Of a stretch of 64,000 nt of DNA, positions 45,753 to 54,099 are shown one piece after another; position 1 is the stretch's first letter; each line of letters begins with the position of its first letter. Below the pieces are notes generated by a model. The model had not been told where the DNA came from. It saw only the letters and a list, made by a program, of their open reading frames with translations, and searched no databases. This DNA is from Sulfurimonas sp. (lineage in GTDB: Bacteria > Campylobacterota > Campylobacteria > Campylobacterales > Sulfurimonadaceae), in contig NZ_JALOAN010000003.1 of the NCBI RefSeq assembly GCF_023228785.1, positions 29,200 to 93,199 of the forward strand, written 5' to 3'. Both the position numbers and the translations under genes were made by a program.

Positions 45753-46550
45753 TCACTTCCCAAATAATCTCTTATTAGCTTTCATAAAAATAATTTGAGC
45801 CTGTTCTGTAGTTAAATCTCTATTTTTAACTTTTTCACATAGTCCTAAAAATAAAGCATGATACTCTTGTATATTTAGATTACTAGATTTAGCATGTTTA
45901 CTCCATACAGCTAAATCATCTTCATTTTGACAGTATGAGTGATCATAGTTATTGCTACTTGATTTTTGAAGTTGTAGAGGTTTGTATTTATCAATAATTG
46001 ACTTAAAGACATTTACAGTAGCCCCAAATGAGGTATTATCAAGCATGTCTTTGTTTAGTGCTACTGCTACTAGTTCATTTTTAGAGTTAAAGATACCACC
46101 GCCTGATGTGCCTTTTGAAATTTCAACATTTATAATCACACCATTTTCCTCTACTTTTGAAACAATGCCTTTAAGTAGTAGATTGTCGTAACTTAAAACA
46201 TGAATATCATCTGCAAGTTTTGGAGTTGTAGTTGAGAGCTTAGCAAAGCTTATTTCTTTTGCCTCGATATAAAGATATGCTAAATCATGCTCTACTGATA
46301 TCTCTCCTATAGTTACATTATGCTGATTGCCCTTATAATCAACCACTACAACACTTTTAGCTGAATCTACATTATGATATGCAGTAATGAGTTTACCATC
46401 GCTAGAGATAGCTACTGCTGTACCTAAGCCTTTAATTCCATCAACTGTTTGAACATCTAGTCTGTAAGTTAATTTTTGAGCAATTTTTACATCAAACGCA
46501 TGTATTGATATGCTGCAAACAAGTAGCAATAAAATAAGTAGTTTTTTCAT
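45753..46550 (-). CDS. Exported trypsin-like serine protease
   Basis: The 265-aa protein has a signal peptide (MKKLLILLLLVCSISIHAF) and a chymotrypsin-fold core with the triad His58 ('ITAYHNV'), Asp85 ('EHDLAYL') and Ser148 ('SKGTSGGGIF'). It has no PDZ domain, unlike HtrA/DegP. The C-terminal ~70 residues are helical. It starts by ATGA overlap with the EndA-type nuclease gene, so the two exported enzymes are made together. Its target is unknown; protection of, or activation of, the nuclease are possibilities. Confidence 0.8.
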   Translation of the reverse strand: MKKLLILLLLVCSISIHAFDVKIAQKLTYRLDVQTVDGIKGLGTAVAISSDGKLITAYHNVDSAKSVVVVDYKGNQHNVTIGEISVEHDLAYLYIEAKEISFAKLSTTTPKLADDIHVLSYDNLLLKGIVSKVEENGVIINVEISKGTSGGGIFNSKNELVAVALNKDMLDNTSFGATVNVFKSIIDKYKPLQLQKSSSNNYDHSYCQNEDDLAVWSKHAKSSNLNIQEYHALFLGLCEKVKNRDLTTEQAQIIFMKANKRLFGK

Positions 46551-47275
46551 TGTCCGATAAACTTATTAAAGTTATCTTGAACTTTATTAATTCTTTTGTT
46601 TCTCTCTATCTCCCAATCATTAGGAGGGTATTGCTTGTTCCATGCGTTAAACTTTTGCATCTCTTGCTTAGATATGCTCATCTCATACTGTTTATTGAAG
46701 TAAAGATAGGTTCTAGCAACTATGCCTCGTACATCCTCTTTAATTCTAGCTCTTTTGCCTTTAAAATCTACCTCAAACTTGCACTCTCCATACTGAGTTG
46801 CATTTGGTAGCTCAAAATCAAATCTATAGTTGCTTCTATCGGCATTAAGCTCTCCAATAGCAGGGTAGAGATTGTGCATATCAGCTTGCATTATTCTATA
46901 CTTCTGATTGACCTTTTCGCAACACTTGCGACCTTTGTAGGTTTTGCCTTTTGAGGTTACACACTTAGAGTCTCCATCTCTCCAGCAAGAGAATTGTCTT
47001 CCAAAGTTTTCAGCAGGGATGAGATGCTCCCATTCGATGCGTTTTGCCCTTATATTAGCTTTACCTTTCTTGGTGTATTCGTTACGAGGAATATATCCAC
47101 AAGATGCTCTATCTATCATATTTGATTTGTCTGAGTAGTTGTATTTGCATCCACAATAGATGGTTACTTGGTGGTCACTATGGATTTTACGGAGCTCTTT
47201 TTTTGACTTGGAGAATGATTCGTTAGCAGAGAGCAAAAGCGTTGTTAATAACACTAATAATAGAAATAGTTTCAT
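46547..47275 (-). CDS. Exported EndA/Dns-type endonuclease I (copy 1)
   Basis: Endonuclease I-family enzymes are periplasmic or secreted non-specific DNases of the His-Me finger type. The 242-aa protein has a signal peptide, then 'EWEHLIPAENFGRQF' (about residue 83) with the catalytic His, and 'MQADMHNLYPAIGELNADRSNYRF' (about 130) with the metal-binding Asn. Several Cys suggest disulfides. The closely similar copy 2 is at 51877-52599. Related Dns enzymes on integrated elements of Campylobacter jejuni inhibit natural transformation. Confidence 0.9.
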   Translation of the reverse strand: MKLFLLLVLLTTLLLSANESFSKSKKELRKIHSDHQVTIYCGCKYNYSDKSNMIDRASCGYIPRNEYTKKGKANIRAKRIEWEHLIPAENFGRQFSCWRDGDSKCVTSKGKTYKGRKCCEKVNQKYRIMQADMHNLYPAIGELNADRSNYRFDFELPNATQYGECKFEVDFKGKRARIKEDVRGIVARTYLYFNKQYEMSISKQEMQKFNAWNKQYPPNDWEIERNKRINKVQDNFNKFIGQ

Positions 47276-47317
47276 TAAATACCTAGTTAATAAGTTGATA
47301 ATTAAAAATAGTCTAAA

Positions 47318-47593
47318 TTAACCTTCATCAACTGCATCGTCGATACTATCGTATAGTTCTTTCGCAATTTGTTTAATCTGATTTGTTTTTTCAAATTTTT
47401 CTTCTTCTAGTTCTGAATGTAAATATTGAATTTCACCAGTATCCTCGTCAGATATAACAAAGTTAGAGCTATCTTCCCTACTCTCATTAAGCTCAATAAC
47501 TCGGCTGATTGCAGCTTCTCTAGAGAACTTCTTATTCGCAATAAGATAAGCAGCTTCTTCAGACATAGATTTGATTACTTCTTCTTTTGACAT
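47318..47593 (-). CDS. Hypothetical protein, 91 aa
   Basis: Not recognised. It is a very acidic, helical, soluble protein starting MSKEEVIKSMSEEAAYLI. It lies 42 bp upstream of the EndA copy 1 gene on the same strand and may share its transcript. Confidence 0.5.
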   Translation of the reverse strand: MSKEEVIKSMSEEAAYLIANKKFSREAAISRVIELNESREDSSNFVISDEDTGEIQYLHSELEEEKFEKTNQIKQIAKELYDSIDDAVDEG

Positions 47594-47800
47594 TTTGTAC
47601 CCTTTTTAAAGATTTTTTAATTGTACAATAAATATATTTTTATCAAAAGGTTTATCTGTTTTATTTTAACTTTTTAGATTTTGTAGGCTCATTTGTATTT
47701 ATTTCATATAATTTATTTATTTTATCTGTATTAGTTTCATACAGTTCATTTATTCCTTTATGTAGTGCACATTTTAGTTTGTCGTCTGACAGTAGAATAT

Positions 47801-48112
47801 TTATATATTTGATATTATTAACGATGTAATGTATTCTTCTAATTCCAAATCATGTTTGGCGCATTTTTCATTTGCCAACTTTAAAGCTTTTACTGGAAGT
47901 ATATTATGTAAAGCAGCACCTCTGTTTCTAGATTCTTTCAATTTTTTATTTTCTAAAAACAACTTAAATGCTACTTCCGCTTTCTTGGGAACCTTTTTTT
48001 GCTTAGACCAGTTGTTTGATATACTAGTTTTGCTATACCCTAGATATTCAGCTGTTTCTTGCAAGTTAATGTCATTATCTTTTATCCAATCCATAAACTC
48101 ACTATAAGTCAA
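47801..48112 (-). CDS. Xre-like HTH regulator, possibly frameshifted at its C-terminus
   Basis: The 103-aa protein starts (TTG with AAGGA upstream) with 'EFMDWIKDNDINLQETAEYLGYSKTSISNNWSKQ', a helix-turn-helix. It is divergent from the DUF488 gene across a 34-bp palindrome that is a likely operator. After its stop another frame stays open to 47663 and encodes 'LLSDDKLKCALHKGINELYE' and further charged residues without its own start codon, so the original protein may have been longer. Confidence 0.65.
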   Translation of the reverse strand: MTYSEFMDWIKDNDINLQETAEYLGYSKTSISNNWSKQKKVPKKAEVAFKLFLENKKLKESRNRGAALHNILPVKALKLANEKCAKHDLELEEYITSLIISNI

Positions 48113-48208
48113 ACATATTCCTTATTTTTTTTCATCTGTATAATACAATAAAAAAATATCTATTTCAATAAAATATATAAATAATTCAATTATTTAGTAG
48201 TAAATATA

Positions 48209-48242
48209 CAATATTTTATTAATTATATGCAATAAAATATTG
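48209..48242. promoter_or_regulatory. Operator-like 12-bp inverted repeat
   Basis: CAATATTTTATT at 48209-48220 is exactly complementary to AATAAAATATTG at 48231-48242 with a 10-bp spacer. A further CAATAAAATAT half-site lies at 48167-48177. It sits between the Xre-like gene and the DUF488 gene, 21 bp before the latter's -10 box, as expected for autoregulation by the Xre protein. Confidence 0.65.
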
Positions 48243-48262
48243 ATTTTATCTATTAATTTAGC

Positions 48263-48268
48263 TATAAT
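48263..48268 (+). promoter_or_regulatory. -10 box of DUF488 gene
   Basis: TATAAT at 48263-48268 lies 7 bases before the ATG at 48276. Transcription would start at or next to the ATG, so the mRNA may be leaderless. Confidence 0.5.
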
Positions 48269-48275
48269 ACATGTT

Positions 48276-49187
48276 ATGAATAAAAGAACACAACCAGCTT
48301 TTTATAGGCAAAAAATACTATTGGCTTTACTTCATGCTTTTGGTGGAAAACTATCGAAGCTTGATTTGCAAAAATTATTATTTTTATTTGTAGAGGAAGT
48401 CATGCCAAAAAAAAAGGCTTATGAATTTATTCCTTATCACTATGGATGCTATTCCTTTCAAGCTAATGCAGATCTCAAAACGATGCATAACTACTCTTTT
48501 GTTGATCTAAATAATACAGATAACTTTATTGAAGAAAAAGAAAATGGCTTCAATCCTATACAATTATTAAAAGAAAAAGACCAAAATACACTTTTGACTT
48601 TCTTTGAAAAATATAAAAATTTAAAAGGTGATGAGCTTATCGCTTACGTGTATAAAAATTATCCATACTACACTTTAAATAGCAAGATTGCTTATAAGTT
48701 TTTAGATAAAAAATATACAAAACAACCAAAGCTTTTTGCAGCTTCTGAAAATTTATTTACAATAGGTTATGAAGGTATCACATTCGAAAACTATATTAAT
48801 AAACTTATAGAAAACGATATTAATATACTATGTGATGTAAGAAAAAACCCATTCAGTATGAAATTTGGATTTTCAAAAAATATATTAAAACATGCTGTTG
48901 AACAAGTAGGAATTAAATATATACACTTGCCTGAACTTGGTATAGAATCTGAAAACAGACAAGAGTTAAATAATTTAGATGATTATAAAAAACTTTTTTT
49001 AGAATATGAAAGCACTACTTTAAAATCAGAAGGTGCACAACAAGCATTGGAGTATATAGGTGAAATTGCAAACGAAGAAAAAATTGCTCTAACATGCTTT
49101 GAAAAAGACATAGAGTATTGCCATAGAGGAGTAATAGCAAAGTCACTAAAAATTAAATACGGAATAAGCTATAATAATATTTCATAA
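48276..49187 (+). CDS. DUF488 protein with N-terminal helical (Panacea-like) domain
   Basis: The ~303-aa protein has an N-terminal part with 'KILLALLHAFGGKLSKLDLQKLLFLFVEE' features (key piece: LSKLDLQKLLFL), which resembles the start of Panacea/SocA domains. The C-terminal DUF488 domain (from about 165) has 'FTIGYEGITFENY', 'LCDVRKNPFSMKFGFS', 'YIHLPELGIES' and 'ALTCFEKDIEYCHRGVIAK'. DUF488 has no assigned activity, although the conserved Cys-His motif near the end suggests a catalytic or metal site. I chose the ATG at 48276 since 48240 lies inside the operator. Confidence 0.75.
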   Translation: MNKRTQPAFYRQKILLALLHAFGGKLSKLDLQKLLFLFVEEVMPKKKAYEFIPYHYGCYSFQANADLKTMHNYSFVDLNNTDNFIEEKENGFNPIQLLKEKDQNTLLTFFEKYKNLKGDELIAYVYKNYPYYTLNSKIAYKFLDKKYTKQPKLFAASENLFTIGYEGITFENYINKLIENDINILCDVRKNPFSMKFGFSKNILKHAVEQVGIKYIHLPELGIESENRQELNNLDDYKKLFLEYESTTLKSEGAQQALEYIGEIANEEKIALTCFEKDIEYCHRGVIAKSLKIKYGISYNNIS

Positions 49188-49207
49188 ATTGTAATTTAGG
49201 AAATATT

Positions 49208-50026
49208 ATTTTAACAACTACTAAAAACATATTTATTACAGCAAAAACATATCCAACAAGGTCTAAAAAGTACAAAGAACTAGTGTGTACAGCTGGTATC
49301 ACAGAAGATGGTGAATGGATACGTATATATCCTATTCCATTTAGAACACTTGAGGAGTATAGAAAATTTAAAAAATATACATGGATAAAAGCTGAAATTA
49401 TTCCTGACAGTAGTGATCCTAGAGTAGAAAGCCACAAAATCAATACTTCTTCTATAGAATTATTAGAGCACATCCCACCTAATAAACATTGGGTACAACG
49501 CAAAACTTTAATATTAGAACAAACCAAAATATATAAGAACCTTGACGAAATCATCAACGGAGCCAATATTCACAATAATTTATCTTTGTGCACATTTAAG
49601 CCAACTAGATATATTGACGTAGAGATAATAAATAACCCTATTGAAGAATTGACAGAAAAAGAAAAAATAGATTTTAAAAATGCAAATATGTCTTTGTTTG
49701 ATGCAAATTCTTGTGAAGTTGAATTTACAGCAATGCCGCATGTGCCTTATAAGTTTAAAATAAAATTTGAAGATGATTCAGGAAGAGAGAGTTCCATGAG
49801 TGTTATTGATTGGGAAATTTCTCAGCTATATCTAAACTATCAAAAAACTCCTATGTTAGGAGCCGAAAAAGTTAGAGAAAAACTATTAACTCTCTTCAAA
49901 AAAGACTTATATTTATTTTTGGGCACTATGAGACAAATGCATATTAGAAAAACAAAAAATCCATACACTATTATTGGGCTATTCTATCCACCTAAAATAG
50001 CAAGGTACCAGGGAACACTATTTTGA
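49208..50026 (+). CDS. Partner of DUF488 protein, unknown family, non-AUG start
   Basis: The product holds 'FITAKTYPTRSKKYKELVCTAGITEDGEWIRIYPIPF' near its start (key pieces TYPTRSKKYKELVCTAG and WIRIYPIPFR), a pattern I recognise as a conserved partner next to DUF488 genes, without known function. The first AUG or GUG (GTG at 49283) would cut this segment in half. Upstream there is only TAGGA followed by ATT ATT TTA, so an ATT start around 49205-49208 is likely; the exact codon is uncertain. It lies about 20 bp after the DUF488 gene. Confidence 0.6.
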   Translation: MLTTTKNIFITAKTYPTRSKKYKELVCTAGITEDGEWIRIYPIPFRTLEEYRKFKKYTWIKAEIIPDSSDPRVESHKINTSSIELLEHIPPNKHWVQRKTLILEQTKIYKNLDEIINGANIHNNLSLCTFKPTRYIDVEIINNPIEELTEKEKIDFKNANMSLFDANSCEVEFTAMPHVPYKFKIKFEDDSGRESSMSVIDWEISQLYLNYQKTPMLGAEKVREKLLTLFKKDLYLFLGTMRQMHIRKTKNPYTIIGLFYPPKIARYQGTLF

Positions 50027-50036
50027 AGCTAGACAA

Positions 50037-50888
50037 CTACTCGCTTTTATCTTTTCTTATATCAATTATATAGCTTAGAGGAGTACTGTTTTTGTAATCA
50101 AACCGTTTCAGTGTAGCTTTTTCAAATCCAGTACTTTTTGCTACTATGGTTGAGCTATTATTCTCATGGATAAAAAATGATTGTTGATTTTGATAAATCA
50201 GTATCCCATTTATATTTTTATCGTTTTGTTTTATAGAAATATATTGTTTATCAAAATTTGCTAACGATAGACCTGTTTGATTAATGATAATTGCACTTAA
50301 TAATGGCTGAAATAAGATAAATACTACAACGAGGATAATTTTATGTCCTATTTGCATATTTGTATATTTGTTGAAGATATACAAATAGTAAAAATTTAAT
50401 AAGAATAGAGCAATAAGAGATACATCAAATTGAGTTAAGATAAGTACAGTTCCTGATGCTGGAATCAATACTTTATCTAATAAATTATCTTTTGCAAAGT
50501 ATCCATTTGATTTTTTGTAATTATGCTCTTCAGATAAGTTCGCAATAACAAATATTCCAATTATGATGATTGCTGGTGCAAGGTAAATTAAATTTATCTC
50601 ATAGTTAATATTACTTACAATTTTAAATAAAAGCAGAGGAGCAAAAGAAATAATAAATAAGGCAGATAGATTTATTTTGATTATTTGTTTTAATGAAAAA
50701 AACAAAACCCAAACTATCGAAATGCCTGATAAAAGCCCAAGTCCTACAATTTGTTTTATATCAATATCTACAAATGAAAATCCATTAATTCCCATATAAA
50801 ATGAAAAAGTAATATAGCCAACAAAAATAACTATAAATACAAGTAGTTGCCAATAATTATTAGAAATTTTTTCAATAAATTTATTCAT
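50037..50888 (-). CDS. Polytopic membrane protein, 283 aa, unknown
   Basis: Not recognised. It has about seven or eight membrane helices over residues 12-200 and a C-terminal ~70-residue soluble domain rich in beta strands. It converges with the DUF488 partner gene with a 10-bp gap. No transport motif is visible. Confidence 0.65.
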   Translation of the reverse strand: MNKFIEKISNNYWQLLVFIVIFVGYITFSFYMGINGFSFVDIDIKQIVGLGLLSGISIVWVLFFSLKQIIKINLSALFIISFAPLLLFKIVSNINYEINLIYLAPAIIIIGIFVIANLSEEHNYKKSNGYFAKDNLLDKVLIPASGTVLILTQFDVSLIALFLLNFYYLYIFNKYTNMQIGHKIILVVVFILFQPLLSAIIINQTGLSLANFDKQYISIKQNDKNINGILIYQNQQSFFIHENNSSTIVAKSTGFEKATLKRFDYKNSTPLSYIIDIRKDKSE

Positions 50889-50957
50889 CTATTTTATCTT
50901 TTCATGTATGATAAAGTTATTGTAATATTATAAACTTATAATTACACAATCAAGGAG

Positions 50958-51614
50958 TTAAACAGACGCGTTTAGTTCTTCGAAAGATTTTGTAATAATT
51001 CTATCTGAATGAACTTTTATATCGTTTGCTATGTGATTATTTTCATTAAAGTTTGCTATATTCACTTCTAGTCCATTAATCCTTGCAGTTTTTAATGCAG
51101 GTATCATATCTGTATCTTTTGAAAATACAACTATTTTATCGGCATGCTTATTATAAGATACTTCTGATATGTCCAAACCAATAAGCATATCTACTTGTTT
51201 CTGCACAATATCTGGTCTACCATCATTATGGACACCTCTTACTTGCATTTTTCCTGTTCTTAATGCTATAAAGTCTTCATTTACCATCTCGTCTAAAAAA
51301 TTTTTAGCTAGGTTGTATATTCTATCTTCAACACCTATATTGTCTAGATATTCTTGATAAGATCTTTTTTTTCCTTCGCTTCGAAGCTGGTCTTTAATTT
51401 CGTTATCCTTAAGTGGCTTTGCTGTGTAAAAAAATATTCTGTAATACTCTTCTTTTTCCTCATCAAGGAATACTTTAAAGAGTTTAGATATATGTTTGGG
51501 ATTATTGAAATCAAAAGAATCAAAAGGTGTAGAAGTTCTGCGGGCTCGATTTTTTATATTTTGAATAATCCTTCTAAGGTTATCCCAATCTACAAAAAAT
51601 GCTACTTTCTTCAT
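50958..51614 (-). CDS. NYN-domain (PIN-like) RNase-like protein
   Basis: NYN domains are PIN-like nucleases that usually act on RNA. The ~218-aa protein starts MKKVAFFVDWDN, the family's first Asp motif, has 'VQKQVDMLIGLDIS' in the middle (about 145) and 'KIVVFSKDTDMIPAL' (about 165) with paired Asp, and 'GLEVNIANFNEN'. I chose the ATG at 51614 with AAAGGT upstream; the frame extends to 51659 through a terminator structure and cannot be the true start. The leader is described separately. Confidence 0.8.
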   Translation of the reverse strand: MKKVAFFVDWDNLRRIIQNIKNRARRTSTPFDSFDFNNPKHISKLFKVFLDEEKEEYYRIFFYTAKPLKDNEIKDQLRSEGKKRSYQEYLDNIGVEDRIYNLAKNFLDEMVNEDFIALRTGKMQVRGVHNDGRPDIVQKQVDMLIGLDISEVSYNKHADKIVVFSKDTDMIPALKTARINGLEVNIANFNENNHIANDIKVHSDRIITKSFEELNASV

Positions 51615-51631
51615 AAAATTACCTTTTTGAT

Positions 51632-51710
51632 AAAAAAAAAGGGTTAAATCAATATCCAAAGCCCACTAGCGGATTAGTTCGTGGGACTAATATGGATACT
51701 AATTTAACCC
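51632..51710 (-). terminator. Long hairpin with U9 tract in the leader of the NYN gene
   Basis: Read on the minus strand, GGGTTAAAT/ATTTAACCC (51641-51649 and 51702-51710) form the base, TATCCA/TGGATA (51653-51658, 51693-51698) the middle, and CCCAC/GTGGG (51662-51666, 51681-51685) the top of a ~70-nt hairpin. Nine U follow (51640-51632), then the ribosome site and ATG of the NYN gene 18 bases on. It has the form of an intrinsic terminator placed between promoter and gene. Confidence 0.85.
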
Positions 51711-51793
51711 TTCTCTATATGAAGTATTATCGTCAAAAAAAGCTTTATGTTTAATTAAAAAATAGAATTAGCAATATCTATTCCAAATAATTA
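51632..51793 (-). ncRNA. Structured leader RNA or small RNA upstream of NYN gene
   Basis: From the promoter at 51799-51827 a transcript would run about 160 nt to the terminator at 51632 without a clear open frame. It could be a stable small RNA or an attenuator leader. In type III toxin-antitoxin loci an RNA antitoxin sits in this place before a terminator and an RNase toxin gene. No tandem repeats are seen, which argues against a standard type III antitoxin. Confidence 0.5.
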
Positions 51794-51798
51794 GTGGA

Positions 51799-51827
51799 AT
51801 GATACATAGTTATGTTAAATTTGTCAA
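51799..51827 (-). promoter_or_regulatory. Near-consensus sigma-70 promoter for the NYN leader
   Basis: Minus strand TTGACA (51827-51822), 17-bp spacer, TATCAT (51804-51799). The inverted repeat ATTCCA/TGGAAT (51780-51785 with 51795-51800) overlaps the -10 box and start site and could be an operator. Such a full -35/-10 pair is unusual for this low-G+C group. Confidence 0.75.
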
Positions 51828-51876
51828 GATATTTTATATGTAATTGTCAAAAAAACTTTACAAAATTATTATCATT

Positions 51877-52599
51877 TCACTTAATAAACTCATTTAAGTT
51901 CCCTTGCTTTTGTCCAATTTTATCATTACGCTCAATCTCCCAATCATTTGGCGGGTATAGTTTATTCCAAGATTGATACTTGTTTAGTTCCTGTTTAGAT
52001 AGCTTCATGCCGTATTGTTTATTAAAGTATAAATAGTTTCTGGCTATAACACCTCTTATATCTTCTTTTACTCTAACTCTTTTTTGTTTGAAGAGTACGT
52101 CAAATTTACACTCACCATATTGACCTCCACTAGCTTCTACAAAATCAAATCTAAAATTTTTTCTATCACCATTTAACTCACCAACAGCCGGAAAAAGGTT
52201 ATGCATATCTGCTTGCATAGTTCTATACTTTTGATTCACTTTCTCACAACACTTTCGACCTTTGTACTTTTTGCCATTTTTCTTTATGCATTTCTCGTCA
52301 CCTTCACGCCAACAACTAAACTGACGACCAAAGTTCTCAACTGGAATCAGATGTTCCCACTCTATACGATTAGCTCTTTGATTTACTTTTCCTTTTTTAG
52401 TATACTTGTTTCTAGGTATATACCCACAAGACTTTTTATCGATCATATTCTTTTTATCTTTGTAGTTATATTTACAATCACAATAGATAGTAGTCTGATG
52501 ACCTTTGTATATATCACGAAGCATTTTCTTTGATTTTGAGAATGATTCATTTTGGGCTAATAGTGATACACAGACTAATAATAATAGTAATTTATTCAA
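51877..52599 (-). CDS. Exported EndA/Dns-type endonuclease I (copy 2)
   Basis: The 240-aa protein has a signal peptide (MNKLLLLLVCVSLLAQ) and the same motifs as copy 1: 'EWEHLIPVENFGRQF' and 'MQADMHNLFPAVGELNGDRKNFRF'. The two copies are alike along most of their length, including the Cys pattern (CWREGDEKC, GRKCCEKV). It is the last gene of a seven-gene operon, 10 bp after the KAP gene. The paralogy within one element suggests duplication or independent capture with strong selection to keep the activity. Confidence 0.9.
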   Translation of the reverse strand: MNKLLLLLVCVSLLAQNESFSKSKKMLRDIYKGHQTTIYCDCKYNYKDKKNMIDKKSCGYIPRNKYTKKGKVNQRANRIEWEHLIPVENFGRQFSCWREGDEKCIKKNGKKYKGRKCCEKVNQKYRTMQADMHNLFPAVGELNGDRKNFRFDFVEASGGQYGECKFDVLFKQKRVRVKEDIRGVIARNYLYFNKQYGMKLSKQELNKYQSWNKLYPPNDWEIERNDKIGQKQGNLNEFIK

Positions 52600-52609
52600 G
52601 CGTATCCTT

Positions 52610-54079
52610 TCATGAAAAGTTGCTTACTCTCATTACTAAACTCGTGTAGTTACTAAAATCATACTTTGGAGGTTCTTTATTAGATATCCAGCTACTAGGA
52701 AGTTCACTCCTGATTTTTTTCATAATTTTATCTTTAAACTCTGGTTGCTTATTACTACCAACTAGCTGTTCTATATTTTTATCTAAATTATCAGAATAAG
52801 CTTTTATAACTTCATTAATATTATGGGAAGTAATATTTCCTGACATATTACTATCAAAAGTGTAATCTTTGAATGTTATTGTTGTTTTTGTACCAAGCAT
52901 TGAGGATATATAATCTGGTGATATTGCACTTCTTTTCTTACTTTCACTCATATTATGATATTTTATGAATTCTTCACTATTTCTTTGTTTTAAGATTATC
53001 AAAAATAATAAGTACCCTAAGTGTATAAAGTTGTCCCTATCCCAGGTCAACGCTATTGCACTAATCAAATCAACACACTGTTCCTGATCGCGTAAACTAA
53101 GTTGAAAGAAATCACTATACAAGCGAAATAGTTCTACTATAGCATTGGAGTTATTATTTAACTCCCCATTTATTGGTGAAAAAAGCTTAGTATTGTCAAG
53201 TAAGTTATTTTTTTCAAAGAGGCTTTTTGCAAATATATAACTATCTGGTTCTAATAAATTATATTCCTGATTAAAAAACCTTTTTAAATATCTTTCAGAT
53301 GAAAAATCACTTCCATACACTGCTTTTATAGAATGTGCTAGTTGTCTGGAGTCTGTCGCTACAATGAAATATATACCTGGTACATCAAATAAGTGCTTAA
53401 TATTTTCTAGCAATTCAATAGCGTAGTTAGGTCTACATCTATCTAGTTCATCTATCATAATAAACATAGGTAGTTTTTTAGATTCCATATTGTCAAGACG
53501 CTTCAAAAGCTTAGCCATATTAATTTTAAATGTTTCTATGCTGTTTTTAATAGTTTGATGCTCTTGCAAAGATATTTCGGAAGCTTTGGCAATAATACTT
53601 GCGACACCTTGTTCAAATTCATTCTCTTTGCTATTATTATCTACTGAATCACTTTCTGAATCATCAATATAACTTTTATATAGTTCTTCAACTTCATCAG
53701 CTGCATATCCAGTTAATTTTTTCGACACAATAGAAATAGTGGTATTTTTTACAGCGTTAATAGTTTCTTTGAATAGTTCTTTTGTTTTTGGCGATCTTGA
53801 AAAATAACTATCTAAAGATGAATTTAACTCGGATATAAATGCAAGCAAAGGGTTATCCGTATAGTCATTTTTCCATGCATCAAAATAAACTACAGGATGC
53901 TTTTTTTCTTTCAAATCTAAAGTCATATTTTCAAGAAAATTTGTTTTACCAAAGCCCCATTCAGAATTGATATTAAGAACATAAGGTAGATCTTTGTCCC
54001 TCTCATATTTGGCAAGCAAATACTTTAATAAAAACTCTCCTTCTTTCTCTCTATCTAATAAATCATTTTCCCACGCCAC
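52610..54079 (-). CDS. KAP-family P-loop NTPase
   Basis: KAP NTPases are STAND-related ATPases often found in phage-defence islands. The 489-aa protein starts 'ENDLLDREKEGEFLLKYLL', has Walker A 'SEWGFGKTNFLENM' (about residue 43) and Walker B 'FIMIDELDRCRPNYAIELLE' (about 205), then a winged or helical C-terminal part. It has no clear membrane helix of its own, but the two genes upstream code for membrane proteins. It lies 20 bp after the 74-aa gene. Confidence 0.88.
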   Translation of the reverse strand: MAWENDLLDREKEGEFLLKYLLAKYERDKDLPYVLNINSEWGFGKTNFLENMTLDLKEKKHPVVYFDAWKNDYTDNPLLAFISELNSSLDSYFSRSPKTKELFKETINAVKNTTISIVSKKLTGYAADEVEELYKSYIDDSESDSVDNNSKENEFEQGVASIIAKASEISLQEHQTIKNSIETFKINMAKLLKRLDNMESKKLPMFIMIDELDRCRPNYAIELLENIKHLFDVPGIYFIVATDSRQLAHSIKAVYGSDFSSERYLKRFFNQEYNLLEPDSYIFAKSLFEKNNLLDNTKLFSPINGELNNNSNAIVELFRLYSDFFQLSLRDQEQCVDLISAIALTWDRDNFIHLGYLLFLIILKQRNSEEFIKYHNMSESKKRSAISPDYISSMLGTKTTITFKDYTFDSNMSGNITSHNINEVIKAYSDNLDKNIEQLVGSNKQPEFKDKIMKKIRSELPSSWISNKEPPKYDFSNYTSLVMRVSNFS

Positions 54080-54099
54080 ATTTTATCCTTAATTCAAAA

